Below are positions 50,148 to 58,464 of a stretch of DNA of 64,000 nucleotides, piece after piece. The position numbers and the translations under genes were made by a program. The stretch is from positions 3,431,360 to 3,495,359 of the forward strand of contig NZ_CP115184.1 of assembly GCF_029395675.1 (NCBI RefSeq). Reading direction: 5' to 3'. Source of the stretch: Janibacter cremeus (GTDB taxonomy: Bacteria; Actinomycetota; Actinomycetes; Actinomycetales; Dermatophilaceae). Each line of letters opens with the position of its first letter. Within the stretch, counting starts at the first letter, position 1. The notes below the pieces were generated by a model, which made no database searches, was not told the origin of the DNA, and worked only from the letters and a program-made list of their open reading frames with translations.

Positions 50148-51418
50148 ACCACAATCACACCAGGCCCGGGATCCTCCTCTTCGCCGTCGCGGTCATCCTC
50201 GGGTCGTTCGCCACCCTTCGCGGAGAGCTGGACGGGTCGGCCCTCACCCCCTTCGTCGTCGTCGCGTTCATCGCGATCATCGTCGGCATGCAGCTGCCGG
50301 TCAGTCTGGCCCAGCGGGTGCTGACGCCCCTGACGACGGCGGCGGCCCTCGGGCTGATCCTCGCCCCGCTGAACTTCGACGGGCGGGCACCCGGCGCTGC
50401 CTCCGTCCTGGTCATCGTCTGGTTGGGCATGCTCATCGGCGGCGTGGCTCGCCGGTTGCGAGGGAGGCAGTTGGTCGAGGGGTCTCTCGCTGCCCGATTC
50501 CTCGGCATGGCCCTGACCGCGGTGCTGGCGCGGGACGTCAGCATCGGCGACACCACGGTGGTCGAGTGGGCCTTCGCGGACGGCACGCGGCGCTCGCTCG
50601 CGGTCTTCGCCCTCCTCGCGGTGGCGGCCGTGGGCGGCCTCTTCGAGGGCGTCCTGGAGAAGGCCGTCCTCTGGCTCGACGAGGGCGGCACGCTCCTGGG
50701 GATGATGACCGACGAGATCCGTCCGCTCGCCGGGATCGCCGCGGCCACGGCCTCCGCCGGCCCCCTCATCGCCGTGGCGCACCCGGTCCTTGACTGGGTG
50801 GCCATCCCGCTGCTCCTCCTGCCGGTGCTGATGATGTACCTCGCGGTCCAGTGGGTGCAGGACAGCCGCCGCGACCTCGAGGAGTCGATCGCCGCGATGT
50901 CCCGCCTGCCGGAGGTCAGCGGCTTCTCCCGCACCGGGCACGGGCGCCGGGTCGCCGACATCGCGGTGCGGATCGCGAACGAGATGAGTGTGGACCCGGA
51001 GACCTCCCAACGCATCGAGCGCACGGCCCTGCTGCACGACCTCGGGCACCTCGGCCTGCCGGAACCCCTGCCGGGGGGCAGGACCCTCAACGCCTCCTCC
51101 CAGACCCAGGAGCAGATCGCCTGCACCACGGTGCGGATCGTCGGGAGCGCGCCGATGTTCGAGGAGCTGCTGCCACTGCTGGACCAAGTGCGCACGCCCT
51201 TCCGCCAGTGGCGAGAGTTCGGCGAGCGCATCCCGCTCGAGTCGCGCATCGTGCGCGTCGCCAATGCCTGGGACGACATCACCGAGGGGGCGCGCTCGCC
51301 GCGGGCCCGGCAGGTGGCCCTGGAGCGGCTGCACCTGGGTCTGGGCTACGAGTACGACCCGGACGTCGTCGCGGCCCTTGAGCAGGTCTTCGTCGCCGAG
51401 GGTGCGTTGGTGGTGTAG
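50144..51418 (+). CDS. Membrane protein with degenerate HD domain, second of pair
   Basis: 424 residues from ATG 50144 (ATGA overlap). Seven or eight transmembrane helices lie in residues 8-235. The HD-type domain keeps the first ligands (His266 in RTGHGRRVA; His298-Asp299 in LLHDLGHLGLPE) but lacks the second set: no HHE or GYP motif, Thr where the third His should be (about 328), and Asn374 in VANAW where the last Asp should be. The pattern is the mirror image of its partner, so a heterodimer with a shared or regulatory site is possible. Confidence 0.78.
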   Translation: MNHNHTRPGILLFAVAVILGSFATLRGELDGSALTPFVVVAFIAIIVGMQLPVSLAQRVLTPLTTAAALGLILAPLNFDGRAPGAASVLVIVWLGMLIGGVARRLRGRQLVEGSLAARFLGMALTAVLARDVSIGDTTVVEWAFADGTRRSLAVFALLAVAAVGGLFEGVLEKAVLWLDEGGTLLGMMTDEIRPLAGIAAATASAGPLIAVAHPVLDWVAIPLLLLPVLMMYLAVQWVQDSRRDLEESIAAMSRLPEVSGFSRTGHGRRVADIAVRIANEMSVDPETSQRIERTALLHDLGHLGLPEPLPGGRTLNASSQTQEQIACTTVRIVGSAPMFEELLPLLDQVRTPFRQWREFGERIPLESRIVRVANAWDDITEGARSPRARQVALERLHLGLGYEYDPDVVAALEQVFVAEGALVV

Positions 51419-51425
51419 GTCGGGC

Positions 51426-51525
51426 TGGTTTCGAGGTTCGCCCGCTGCGCGGACTCTCGCCTCAACCAGCGGTGGTCGACGTGGCTTCGTGGCTCGTCGC
51501 AGAGCTCCTCGCACCTCAGCCAGCG
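51426..51525. repeat. Two reverse-orientation copies of the GGTGGTTGAGG repeat
   Basis: Copies at about 51426-51470 (TGGTTTCGAGGTTCGCCCGC ... CTCAACCAGC) and 51481-51525 (GTGGCTTCGTGGCTCGTCGC ... CTCAGCCAGC), directly after the second HD gene. Confidence 0.75.
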
Positions 51526-51541
51526 GTGCCGGCATGACGAA

Positions 51542-51574
51542 GGGGGCCCACCGCACCGTGTGCAGTGGACCCCC
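51542..51574. terminator. Terminator hairpin between the HD genes and sodN
   Basis: 10-bp stem with one wobble pair (GGGGGCCCAC against GTGGACCCCC), 21 bases beyond the sodN stop on the minus strand. It may serve both convergent transcripts. Confidence 0.6.
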
Positions 51575-51594
51575 GACGATCGGGACGAGCAGGC

Positions 51595-51996
51595 TCAGCC
51601 CTGCTTGGTCTCCCAGAAGATCTTGTCGATCTCGGCGATCTTGGCGAGGAGCTCGTCGGCCTTGCCCTCGTCGAAGGTGCCCTTGGTGCCGGAGGCGCCG
51701 GCGAGCTTGGTGGCCTCGTTGACCAGCACGTGCAGCTGCGGGTACTTATCGAAGTGCGGCGGCTTGAAGTAGTCCGTCCACAGCACCCACAGGTGGTGCT
51801 TGACCAGCTCGGAGCGCTCCTCCTTGATGACGATCGCGCGGGCGCGGAAGTCCGGGTCGTCGCTCTCGTTGGCCTTCTGGATGATCATCTTGACCGACTC
51901 GGCCTCGATGCGAGCCTGCGCGGGGTCGTACACACCGCAGGGGAGGTCGCAGTGGGCGCTGACCTCGGTGATCTGGAAGATGTCGCGAAGACGCAT
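51595..51996 (-). CDS. sodN: Nickel superoxide dismutase
   Basis: 133 residues. The nickel hook HCDLPCGVYDP begins at residue 15, so a 14-residue leader (MRLRDIFQITEVSA) must be removed for His1 and Cys2/Cys6 of the mature protein to bind nickel. The rest forms the conserved four-helix bundle. ATG 51996 follows GAGAGGAAGG. The processing peptidase gene sodX is just upstream on the same strand, 84 bp away. Confidence 0.97.
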   Translation of the reverse strand: MRLRDIFQITEVSAHCDLPCGVYDPAQARIEAESVKMIIQKANESDDPDFRARAIVIKEERSELVKHHLWVLWTDYFKPPHFDKYPQLHVLVNEATKLAGASGTKGTFDEGKADELLAKIAEIDKIFWETKQG

Positions 51997-52080
51997 GTGG
52001 TGCCTTCCTCTCGTGGTCGGTTGCTGCCGCCCGTCATGCGAGCGGCGCCGTCTTCAACCTACTCGTTAGCCCCGACGACG

Positions 52081-52410
52081 TCACGTGAAGGAGGCTCTCC
52101 TGCAAGGTATTCGCAGTACAACCCGGGCGAGGACCGCCGAGCGGGGGAGGGAGCCCACGAGCCACGAGTCCACGCCGACGCCGGGGTTGTCCCCCTCGAT
52201 CCACCACCGGTCCGGGTCCGCCGGGTCGGTGCCGGTGACGCGCTTGACCGACACCGGTCGCGGCATGCCGTGCGCGTCGCGGGGGAGCCGCACGATCGCC
52301 AGCGAGCCGACCCGCGCCCGGGCGCCCCAGAGCACGAGCAGCAGGTCGCCCTCGTGCAGGGTCGGCTCCATGGAGGCTCCGACGACGCGTGCCAGGCCCG
52401 GACGGATCAT
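52081..52410 (-). CDS. sodX: Nickel-type superoxide dismutase maturation protease
   Basis: 109 residues, a minimal S26 signal-peptidase fold. The catalytic Ser is in VGASMEPTL, the Lys in VSVKRVTGTD, and the conserved WWIEGDNPGVGVDS segment follows. It should cleave the SodN leader. ATG 52410 fits leaderless transcription (TACGAT on the minus strand at 52417-52422, six bases). It precedes sodN on the same strand. Confidence 0.92.
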   Translation of the reverse strand: MIRPGLARVVGASMEPTLHEGDLLLVLWGARARVGSLAIVRLPRDAHGMPRPVSVKRVTGTDPADPDRWWIEGDNPGVGVDSWLVGSLPRSAVLARVVLRIPCRRASFT

Positions 52411-52430
52411 GCCCGCATCGTAGGTGTCGG

Positions 52431-54464
52431 CTAGCGGATGAGCCTGCTGTAGGTGATCGCCGAGCCGCTGACGTAGCCGGTGCGGCGGGCCGTGGCCCGG
52501 GCCTTGATCCGCTTCCCCCGGTCGATCCGCCTGACCGTGTACGTCTTCGCGGTCGCTCCCGTGATCCGGGTCCCGTTGCGGTACCACCGGTAGCGGTAGC
52601 TCGAGGGTCGCGGCGTCCACGCCCCGACCCTGGCGGTCAGGGTCCGCCCCGCGGCGGGTGTGCCGGAGATGTACGGGCGGGTCGTGGAGTGCATCGGGAT
52701 GCCGACGCGGTAGGAGGTGGCGGGCTTGTTCTTGTAGCCCGCGCGTCGGGCCCTGACCGTAACCGTGAGGTAGCGGCCCGCGTCCGCGGTCCTCGGGGTG
52801 TACGTGCGCGCGGTGGCTCCCGTGATCGCGACGCCGTTGCGCTTCCACCGGTAGGTGTACGACGTCGGGGTCGGGGACCACGCGCCGTTCGACGTGGTGA
52901 GCTTCTTGCCGACCCCCTTCGTGCCGGTGATCCGCGGGACGGCCGTGTTGGTGAAGAGGCGCAGCGTCGCGTTGTTCGAGATCCTCACGACCGCGTCGCT
53001 GCTGCTCGTCGAGACCGTGGTGACCTTGATGCGGCCGTCGTGGCTGGAGAAGGTCCGGCCGGCGGCGAGGACCCCGTCGGCGTCGGGCGCGGTGCCGGGT
53101 GTCGGGTCGAGCAGCACGCTCGCGCCGGACAGGCCGTTGTAGCGCAGGACGCGGACGCCCGGCACCGCCGCGGTGGGGGTGTGGGCATCGCGCCCGGACG
53201 CGGTGCGGTACTCGACGTAGTAGGTCGTCCCGGTGACCGAGTTCGTGACCCTGGCGGCGCGGACGCCGGTGCGGCCCGACAGGGGCGCGAGGGTGACGGA
53301 GGTGGTCCCCGGGCCGACGGTGACGGCCGCGGCGGCCTCCAGGGTGCCGACCCGCAGCGCCTGCGGCGTGGAGAGCATCGCCGCCTCGCTCGGCCCCGAG
53401 TAGCTCATGACGTCGAAGCCGTCCTCGTACTCGTACTCGGTGCAGTCCGAGGGCCACCAGTCGTCGACGAGCCGGGCATCGGTGCGCCCGGGGCACACGA
53501 GCCAGTTGGCATGGCCGAGGGACATGTTGTGCCCGAGCTCGTGGGCGAGCACCGGCCAGTCGGTGTCGGCGACGGAGAGCATGCCCCCGTCGTTCGGCCC
53601 CGACCCGATCGTGCCGTACCCGTACCCGCACCCGGCGCGGGCCGCGGAGCGGGGGAGGTTGACCACGAGGCTCGCGTTGTCCGCCCAGGTCCACCCGAGT
53701 CGCTCGGCCGCCTCCGCCCAGTAGTCGAAGGGACCGGCGCTCGAGCAGCTGTGCACGGAGGTGTACTGGGCCCGCACCGTCGGGGCCCCCACCTGCAGCG
53801 TGGATCGGGAGTTGTCCCGCCAGAACGAGTCGACCGAGGCCACCTGGCCGGTCGCCGTCGCGGTCGACACCGGCTCGCGTGTCAGGCCCCTCGGCGTGAC
53901 GGCGACGTAGGTGATCCTGCGCGTCGCCGGGGTGTAGGTGGCGGCTGCCGGCGCCACTGCCGCGACGACCTCGGTCACCTCGAGCTCCGGGGCGTCGGGG
54001 GCCAGTGCCGCGTCGGCCGTGGCCCGGCCCAGGTCGGAGCCGAGGGGCGAAGGGGTGGTGTCCGAGGCCGCGTCGACGTCACCGGGGTCGAGCCGGTGGG
54101 TGCTGGGGGTGCCCACCGGGGCGGGGATGCGCAGGGTGCGCCCGTCCTCGGCGGCGTCGGCGACGAGCTGCGGCACGGCGACGTCGAGGCTGACCCGGCT
54201 GCCGGGGGTGATCGTCTCCAGGGCCTCGCCGGAGACCGGGAGCACGCGGTCGGCCACCTGCACGGCGTGCCACTGCCGGTCGCCACGGCGCTCGACCGCG
54301 GTGCTGAGCAGGTCACCGGAGACCCGCACCCGGGCGTCGGAGGCGGCGGCCGCGCCGGGCCCGGCGGGTGTGGCGGCGCTCGCGGATCCGGTCGGCGCCG
54401 TCGCCAGCAGCGTCCCGATCAGGGACGTGGTGACGAGACTCGCGAGGGCGGTGGACAGGCGCAA
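52431..54464 (-). CDS. Secreted reprolysin-type (M12-like) zinc metalloprotease
   Basis: 677 residues. The signal peptide ends near residue 30 (TGSASA). The catalytic domain carries HELGHNMSLGH (His308, Glu309, His312, His318) and a Met-turn DVMSYS near 351, which defines a metzincin. The C-terminal 200 residues contain two beta-sandwich repeats with the YRWxRNGxxITGATAxTYT pattern, probably for surface attachment. The start is TTG 54464, supported by AGGGAG six bases upstream. Confidence 0.88.
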   Translation of the reverse strand: MRLSTALASLVTTSLIGTLLATAPTGSASAATPAGPGAAAASDARVRVSGDLLSTAVERRGDRQWHAVQVADRVLPVSGEALETITPGSRVSLDVAVPQLVADAAEDGRTLRIPAPVGTPSTHRLDPGDVDAASDTTPSPLGSDLGRATADAALAPDAPELEVTEVVAAVAPAAATYTPATRRITYVAVTPRGLTREPVSTATATGQVASVDSFWRDNSRSTLQVGAPTVRAQYTSVHSCSSAGPFDYWAEAAERLGWTWADNASLVVNLPRSAARAGCGYGYGTIGSGPNDGGMLSVADTDWPVLAHELGHNMSLGHANWLVCPGRTDARLVDDWWPSDCTEYEYEDGFDVMSYSGPSEAAMLSTPQALRVGTLEAAAAVTVGPGTTSVTLAPLSGRTGVRAARVTNSVTGTTYYVEYRTASGRDAHTPTAAVPGVRVLRYNGLSGASVLLDPTPGTAPDADGVLAAGRTFSSHDGRIKVTTVSTSSSDAVVRISNNATLRLFTNTAVPRITGTKGVGKKLTTSNGAWSPTPTSYTYRWKRNGVAITGATARTYTPRTADAGRYLTVTVRARRAGYKNKPATSYRVGIPMHSTTRPYISGTPAAGRTLTARVGAWTPRPSSYRYRWYRNGTRITGATAKTYTVRRIDRGKRIKARATARRTGYVSGSAITYSRLIR

Positions 54465-54718
54465 GGCGCGCTCCCTGGATGTGAGACCTGGACAGGAGAC
54501 ACGGAGCGTGCCGGGAGGGAGCGCTCGACGTGGTCGCAGAGTATTGCGCCCGGGCCCGTCCGCACCACTTGTGGCGGGACACGGCGGGCATCATGCGCCG
54601 AACGGTCCGTGCACGTGTGGGATGATTGCGAGCGGCTCACCAGCCGCCCACTCGTGACCACACCCGGTCGCCCCGGGGCGTTTCTTGATTCTTTCGATTT
54701 CTCCGAGGTTTGTCTGCC

Positions 54719-55879
54719 GTGTCTGCGTCCGAGCCCACCACCACCTACGACCTCACTGCCCCGCAGTTCGTCGCCCACGAGGGCGGCAAGGTCGAGGTAC
54801 GGGCGACGAAGCCGCTGGAGGGGCAGGAGGACCTCTCCCTCCTCTACACGCCCGGTGTGGCCGATGTCTGCCTGGCGATCGAGGAGGACCCCTCCCTCTC
54901 GCGCCGCTTCACCGCCCGCAACAACACCGTCGCGGTCATCACCGACGGCACCGCGGTGCTGGGCCTGGGCGACATCGGTCCGCTCGCGGCGATGCCGGTG
55001 ATGGAGGGCAAGGCCGTCCTCTTCAAGCACTTCGCCGGCGTCGACGCCATCCCGGTGTGTCTGGAGTCCGGATCGGTCGAGGAGCTCGTCAACACCATCG
55101 CCCGCATGGCGCCCAGCTTCGGTGGCATCAACCTCGAGGACATCTCCGCGCCGCGCTGCTTCGACCTCGAGCGACGGCTGCGCGAGCGGCTGGACATCCC
55201 CGTCTTCCACGACGACCAGCACGGCACCGCGATCGTCGTGCTCGCCGGCCTGATCAACGCCTGCCGCGTCGTCGAGCGCACCATCGGCTCGCTGAAGGTG
55301 GTCGTCGGTGGTGCCGGCGCGGCGGGTGTCGCGGTGACCCAGCTGCTGCAGCTGGCCGGCGTCACCGACATCGTCGTGTGCGACTCCCGCGGGATCATCG
55401 GCAAGCACCGCCACGACCTGGTCACCCACAAGGAGATGCTCGCCGCGACGACGAACATCTCCGGCAAGACCGGCACGATGGCCGACGCGCTCAAGGGCGC
55501 CGACGTCTACATCGGCGTCTCCGGGGGCACCGTCCCCGAGGAGCAGATCGCGTCGATGGCCGAGGGGCCGATGATCTTCGCGCTGGCCAACCCCACGCCG
55601 GAGGTCCACCCGGACATCGCGCACAAGTACGCCTCGATCGTGGCCACGGGTCGCAGTGACTTCCCGAACCAGATCAACAACGTGCTCGCCTTCCCCGGCA
55701 TCTTCCGCGGGGCCCTCGACGCCGGTGGGGTGCAGATCAGCGAGGAGATGAAGCTCGCCGCCGCGCGCGCCATCGCCGACCTCGTCGAGGAGCCCACGGC
55801 TGACCTGATCATCCCGCCGGTCTTCCAGGAGGGCGTCGCCGAGGCCGTCGCCGCCGCCGTGGCCGCCCACGCCAACTGA
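54719..55879 (+). CDS. NAD(P)-dependent malic enzyme
   Basis: 386 residues. Malic enzyme motifs: [11 protein letters not shown] (about 40-50), the general-acid Tyr region, [27 protein letters not shown] (metal-binding), GGAGAAGV (NAD fold) and ALANPTPEV. This is the short bacterial form without a phosphotransacetylase domain. It converts malate to pyruvate. GTG 54719 is preferred; TTG 54710 lies too close to the GAGG ribosome site. Confidence 0.92.
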   Translation: MSASEPTTTYDLTAPQFVAHEGGKVEVRATKPLEGQEDLSLLYTPGVADVCLAIEEDPSLSRRFTARNNTVAVITDGTAVLGLGDIGPLAAMPVMEGKAVLFKHFAGVDAIPVCLESGSVEELVNTIARMAPSFGGINLEDISAPRCFDLERRLRERLDIPVFHDDQHGTAIVVLAGLINACRVVERTIGSLKVVVGGAGAAGVAVTQLLQLAGVTDIVVCDSRGIIGKHRHDLVTHKEMLAATTNISGKTGTMADALKGADVYIGVSGGTVPEEQIASMAEGPMIFALANPTPEVHPDIAHKYASIVATGRSDFPNQINNVLAFPGIFRGALDAGGVQISEEMKLAAARAIADLVEEPTADLIIPPVFQEGVAEAVAAAVAAHAN

Positions 55880-55886
55880 CCCACAC

Positions 55887-55979
55887 GGTGGTTGAGGCGC
55901 GAGCGGTGGTTGAGGTGTGAGTCCGCCCTGGCGGGCGAGCCTCGAAACCTTCGCGCAGCGAGCGAGCCTCGAAACCACC
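55887..55979. repeat. Nested copies of the GGTGGTTGAGG repeat
   Basis: GGTGGTTGAGGCGCGA is interrupted at once by a second GGTGGTTGAGGTGTGA. After a palindrome come two successive 3' ends (GAGCCTCGAAACC twice, the second ending ACCACC). One copy appears inserted inside another. Confidence 0.8.
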
Positions 55980-55991
55980 CACGCAACCACA

Positions 55992-56053
55992 CCCCGGCCC
56001 CAAGGAGGCCCCCCTTCGATTCAGGGCGGAGGGGGGTCGTCTTGGGGCCGGGG
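55992..56053. terminator. Terminator hairpin after malic enzyme
   Basis: Perfect 13-bp outer arms (CCCCGGCCCCAAG and its complement) enclosing CCCCCCTTCG and GGAGGGGGG. It lies between malic enzyme and hsp20, downstream of the repeats. Confidence 0.75.
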
Positions 56054-56104
56054 CGTGTCGCCCAGCACCCCCCAAAACCACCTCAAAAACCCCTCACAAA
56101 CCAC

Positions 56105-56131
56105 TTGGCACTCTCAAGGCGAGAGTGCTAA
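56105..56131 (+). promoter_or_regulatory. CIRCE element (HrcA operator) before hsp20
   Basis: TTGGCACTC-N9-GAGTGCTAA, one mismatch from the consensus TTAGCACTC-N9-GAGTGCTAA. It lies about 80 bp upstream of the hsp20 start. HrcA repression of this small heat-shock gene is the direct reading. Confidence 0.92.
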
Positions 56132-56207
56132 ATTTTTGCTGTCGGTACAGGGAAGCGCCACCCCCGCGGGGGCGGTGGGTGGCCCACATTGTTGGAGGTG
56201 ACCTTTG

Positions 56208-56669
56208 ATGATGCGCACTGATGGATTCAACGAGCTGGATGCCTTGGCCCAGGGGTTGCTGGGTGGGCGCTCGACACCGCGATCGCCGCAGTTCATGCCG
56301 GTCGACGTCTACCGCATGGAGGACCAGTACGTGGTCCACGCGGACCTGCCGGGCATGGACCCGGGCAGCATCGACGTCAACATGGGCCGTGGTGTGCTGA
56401 CACTGACCGCCCACCGCACGGCGCCGCCGGAGGAGCGCGTGCAGTGGCTGACCAGTGAGCGGTTCTCGGGCAGCTACCGCCGCCAGATCACCTTCGGGGA
56501 CGACATCGACCCCGACCAGGTCAAGGCGAGCTACGACAACGGGGTGCTGACGGTGACCCTGCCGCTGAATTCGCGTGCGATGCCCCGTCAGATCTCCGTC
56601 GAGAGCAAGGGGGCCGAGCCCATGGAGGTGTCTGCCTCCAGCAGCGAGCAGCAGCGGATCGACAGCTGA
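56208..56669 (+). CDS. Hsp20 / alpha-crystallin family small heat-shock protein
   Basis: 153 residues. The alpha-crystallin domain spans about 30-130 (PVDVYRMEDQYVVHADLPGM ... YDNGVLTVTLPL), followed by a serine-rich tail without a clear I-x-I motif. It acts as an ATP-independent holdase. ATG 56208 follows GGAGG by nine bases; a TTG just before it is in frame. It is controlled by the CIRCE element upstream and followed by a hairpin terminator. Confidence 0.93.
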   Translation: MMRTDGFNELDALAQGLLGGRSTPRSPQFMPVDVYRMEDQYVVHADLPGMDPGSIDVNMGRGVLTLTAHRTAPPEERVQWLTSERFSGSYRRQITFGDDIDPDQVKASYDNGVLTVTLPLNSRAMPRQISVESKGAEPMEVSASSSEQQRIDS

Positions 56670-56685
56670 GGCCGAGCCCCCGAGG

Positions 56686-56720
56686 CAGAGCGGCCCCGCC
56701 CTGGTGGCGGGGTCGCTCTG
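56686..56720 (+). terminator. Terminator hairpin after hsp20
   Basis: 15-bp stem with one mismatch (CAGAGCGGCCCCGCC against GGCGGGGTCGCTCTG) and a 5-nt loop, 16 bases after the stop codon. Confidence 0.8.
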
Positions 56721-56759
56721 TGTGACGACACCGGGCGAAGGACGCCGCCCGCGCCGCGC

Positions 56760-57506
56760 TCAGTCCTCGACCGCGCGGATCCCCTCCAGGACGGCGTCGG
56801 CGACCTCCGGTCGGCAGACCACGAGGTCGGGCAGGTAGGGGTTCTCGTTGTTGTAGAGCAGCTCCGAGCCGTCGATGCGGCTCGTGTGGAGACCGTGGGC
56901 GCGGGCCACGGCGACGGGCGCCGCGGAGTCCCACTCGTACTGGCCCCCGGCGTGCACGTACGCATCGGCGATGCCGTCGAGGACGGACATGGCCTTCACT
57001 CCGGCCGAGCCCATCTCGACGAGGTCGGCACCGAGGTGGTCGGCCAGTCGGGTGACGAACTCCGGCGGCCGGCTGCGGCTGACGGCGAGGCGAAGGGGGT
57101 TGCCCGCCGCTCCCTTCGCCGGCTCGCTCTCGGCGCTCGAGTAGGTCACGCCACGGGCCGGGCGGCCCACGGCCCCGGCGACGAGCTCGCCGCCCTGCCA
57201 CAGGGCCACGTGCACCGCCCAGTCGTCCCGCTCGGCCTCGCTGAACTCGCGCGTGCCGTCGAGCGGGTCGACGATCCACACTCGCTGCGCGGACAGGCGG
57301 GCGTGGTCGTCGGCGCCCTCCTCGGACAGCACGGCGTCGTCGGGGCGGGCCGTGGCCAGCTCGGCCATGAGGAAGTCGTGGGAGACCCGGTCGCCGAGGT
57401 CCTTCAGCTCCTTCGGGTCGATGCCGGCGTGCTCCTCGCGGGTGCGCAGGAGCAGCTCGCCGGCAGCCGTGGCCAGCTCGGCGGCGAGAGTGTGGTCGTT
57501 AGTCAT
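56760..57506 (-). CDS. cysQ: 3'(2'),5'-bisphosphate nucleotidase (CysQ-like)
   Basis: 248 residues. IMPase-family metal motifs: LSEEGADD (about 60-67), VWIVDPLDGTREFSE (about 76-90) and a late WDSAAP. The CysQ group dephosphorylates 3'-phosphoadenosine 5'-phosphate formed during sulfate assimilation. That fits the neighbours: it is the last gene after cysC and the TauE permease, overlapping the latter by 8 bp. Confidence 0.85.
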   Translation of the reverse strand: MTNDHTLAAELATAAGELLLRTREEHAGIDPKELKDLGDRVSHDFLMAELATARPDDAVLSEEGADDHARLSAQRVWIVDPLDGTREFSEAERDDWAVHVALWQGGELVAGAVGRPARGVTYSSAESEPAKGAAGNPLRLAVSRSRPPEFVTRLADHLGADLVEMGSAGVKAMSVLDGIADAYVHAGGQYEWDSAAPVAVARAHGLHTSRIDGSELLYNNENPYLPDLVVCRPEVADAVLEGIRAVED

Positions 57507-58464
57507 GGTTGCTTCCTTGTCGTTGTCTCAAGCGTTCGGCGGCGGCCTGCAGGCCTTCTTCGCGGGTGCTGGGGAAGGGGGGAAGTCCGTGCGCCCTGCG
57601 CACCGCCCCCCACGCGATGGGCCCGAGGACGAGCAGTGTCGCTCCCGCGATCCCGACCCACACCGGGGGCAGGCCGAGCATGCCCAGGCCGGTCAGCGAC
57701 AGCACGATCGCGATACCGCGCCGCACGACGTTCTGCTGGACCCAGGAGGCCAGTCGGGCGCCGAGGTAGGTGCCGGGGGCGCCGCCGATGATCAGGGGGA
57801 GCAGGATGGACCAGTCGACACCCTCGTAGATGACGTGACCGATGGCTGCGGCGATGACGAGGGGGATGGCCTGCACGAGATCGGTGCCAACCAGCCGGTT
57901 GGGAGCCAGTCTGGGGTAGAGCATGAGCAGGGCGACCATGATCAGGGAGCCGGACCCGACACTGGTCAGGCCGACGAGGAGGCCGCCCAGGGCGCCGACG
58001 ATAATCGTGGGGACGACGCGAAGCGTGGGGTTGTCGTCGGTGTAGGGGGTGCCTCCCTCGCTGGCGATCTGGATGTTGTGGCGCATGTTGAGCAGTGTCC
58101 GCAGGACATAGGTCCCCGCCGCCAGGAGCAGCGCGACACCGATGGCCATCTTCACGAAGGACTGCTGCTCCTCGGGCGAGCCGACCTGATTGATGAGCCA
58201 CCCGCCGGCCGCCGCGGTCGGGACAGACCCCAGGATGAGCAGTCCGGCGAGTTTCACGTCCGGCGAGCCGTGCTTGAGGTGGGCCGCGGCACCGACGGAC
58301 TTGTTGACGGCAGCAGCGACGAGGTCGTTGGCCACGGCCGTGGTCGGCGGGATACCCAGGAAAATTAGCGCCGGGGTCATCAGGGCGCCACCGCCCATGC
58401 CGGTCAGGCCGATGACGATGCCGACGGTGAAGGCGACGAACAGCAGGGAGGCGATGTCCCCCAT
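57499..58464 (-). CDS. TauE/SafE family sulfite/sulfur-anion permease
   Basis: 321 residues. About eight to nine transmembrane helices occur in two homologous halves. TauE signatures are VGIVIGLTGMGGGALMTPAL near the N-terminus and GLTSVGSGSLIMVAL in the second half. Its position between cysC and cysQ suggests transport of sulfate or another sulfur anion for assimilation. ATG 58464 overlaps the cysC stop by one base (TGATG). Confidence 0.87.
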   Translation of the reverse strand: MGDIASLLFVAFTVGIVIGLTGMGGGALMTPALIFLGIPPTTAVANDLVAAAVNKSVGAAAHLKHGSPDVKLAGLLILGSVPTAAAGGWLINQVGSPEEQQSFVKMAIGVALLLAAGTYVLRTLLNMRHNIQIASEGGTPYTDDNPTLRVVPTIIVGALGGLLVGLTSVGSGSLIMVALLMLYPRLAPNRLVGTDLVQAIPLVIAAAIGHVIYEGVDWSILLPLIIGGAPGTYLGARLASWVQQNVVRRGIAIVLSLTGLGMLGLPPVWVGIAGATLLVLGPIAWGAVRRAHGLPPFPSTREEGLQAAAERLRQRQGSNHD

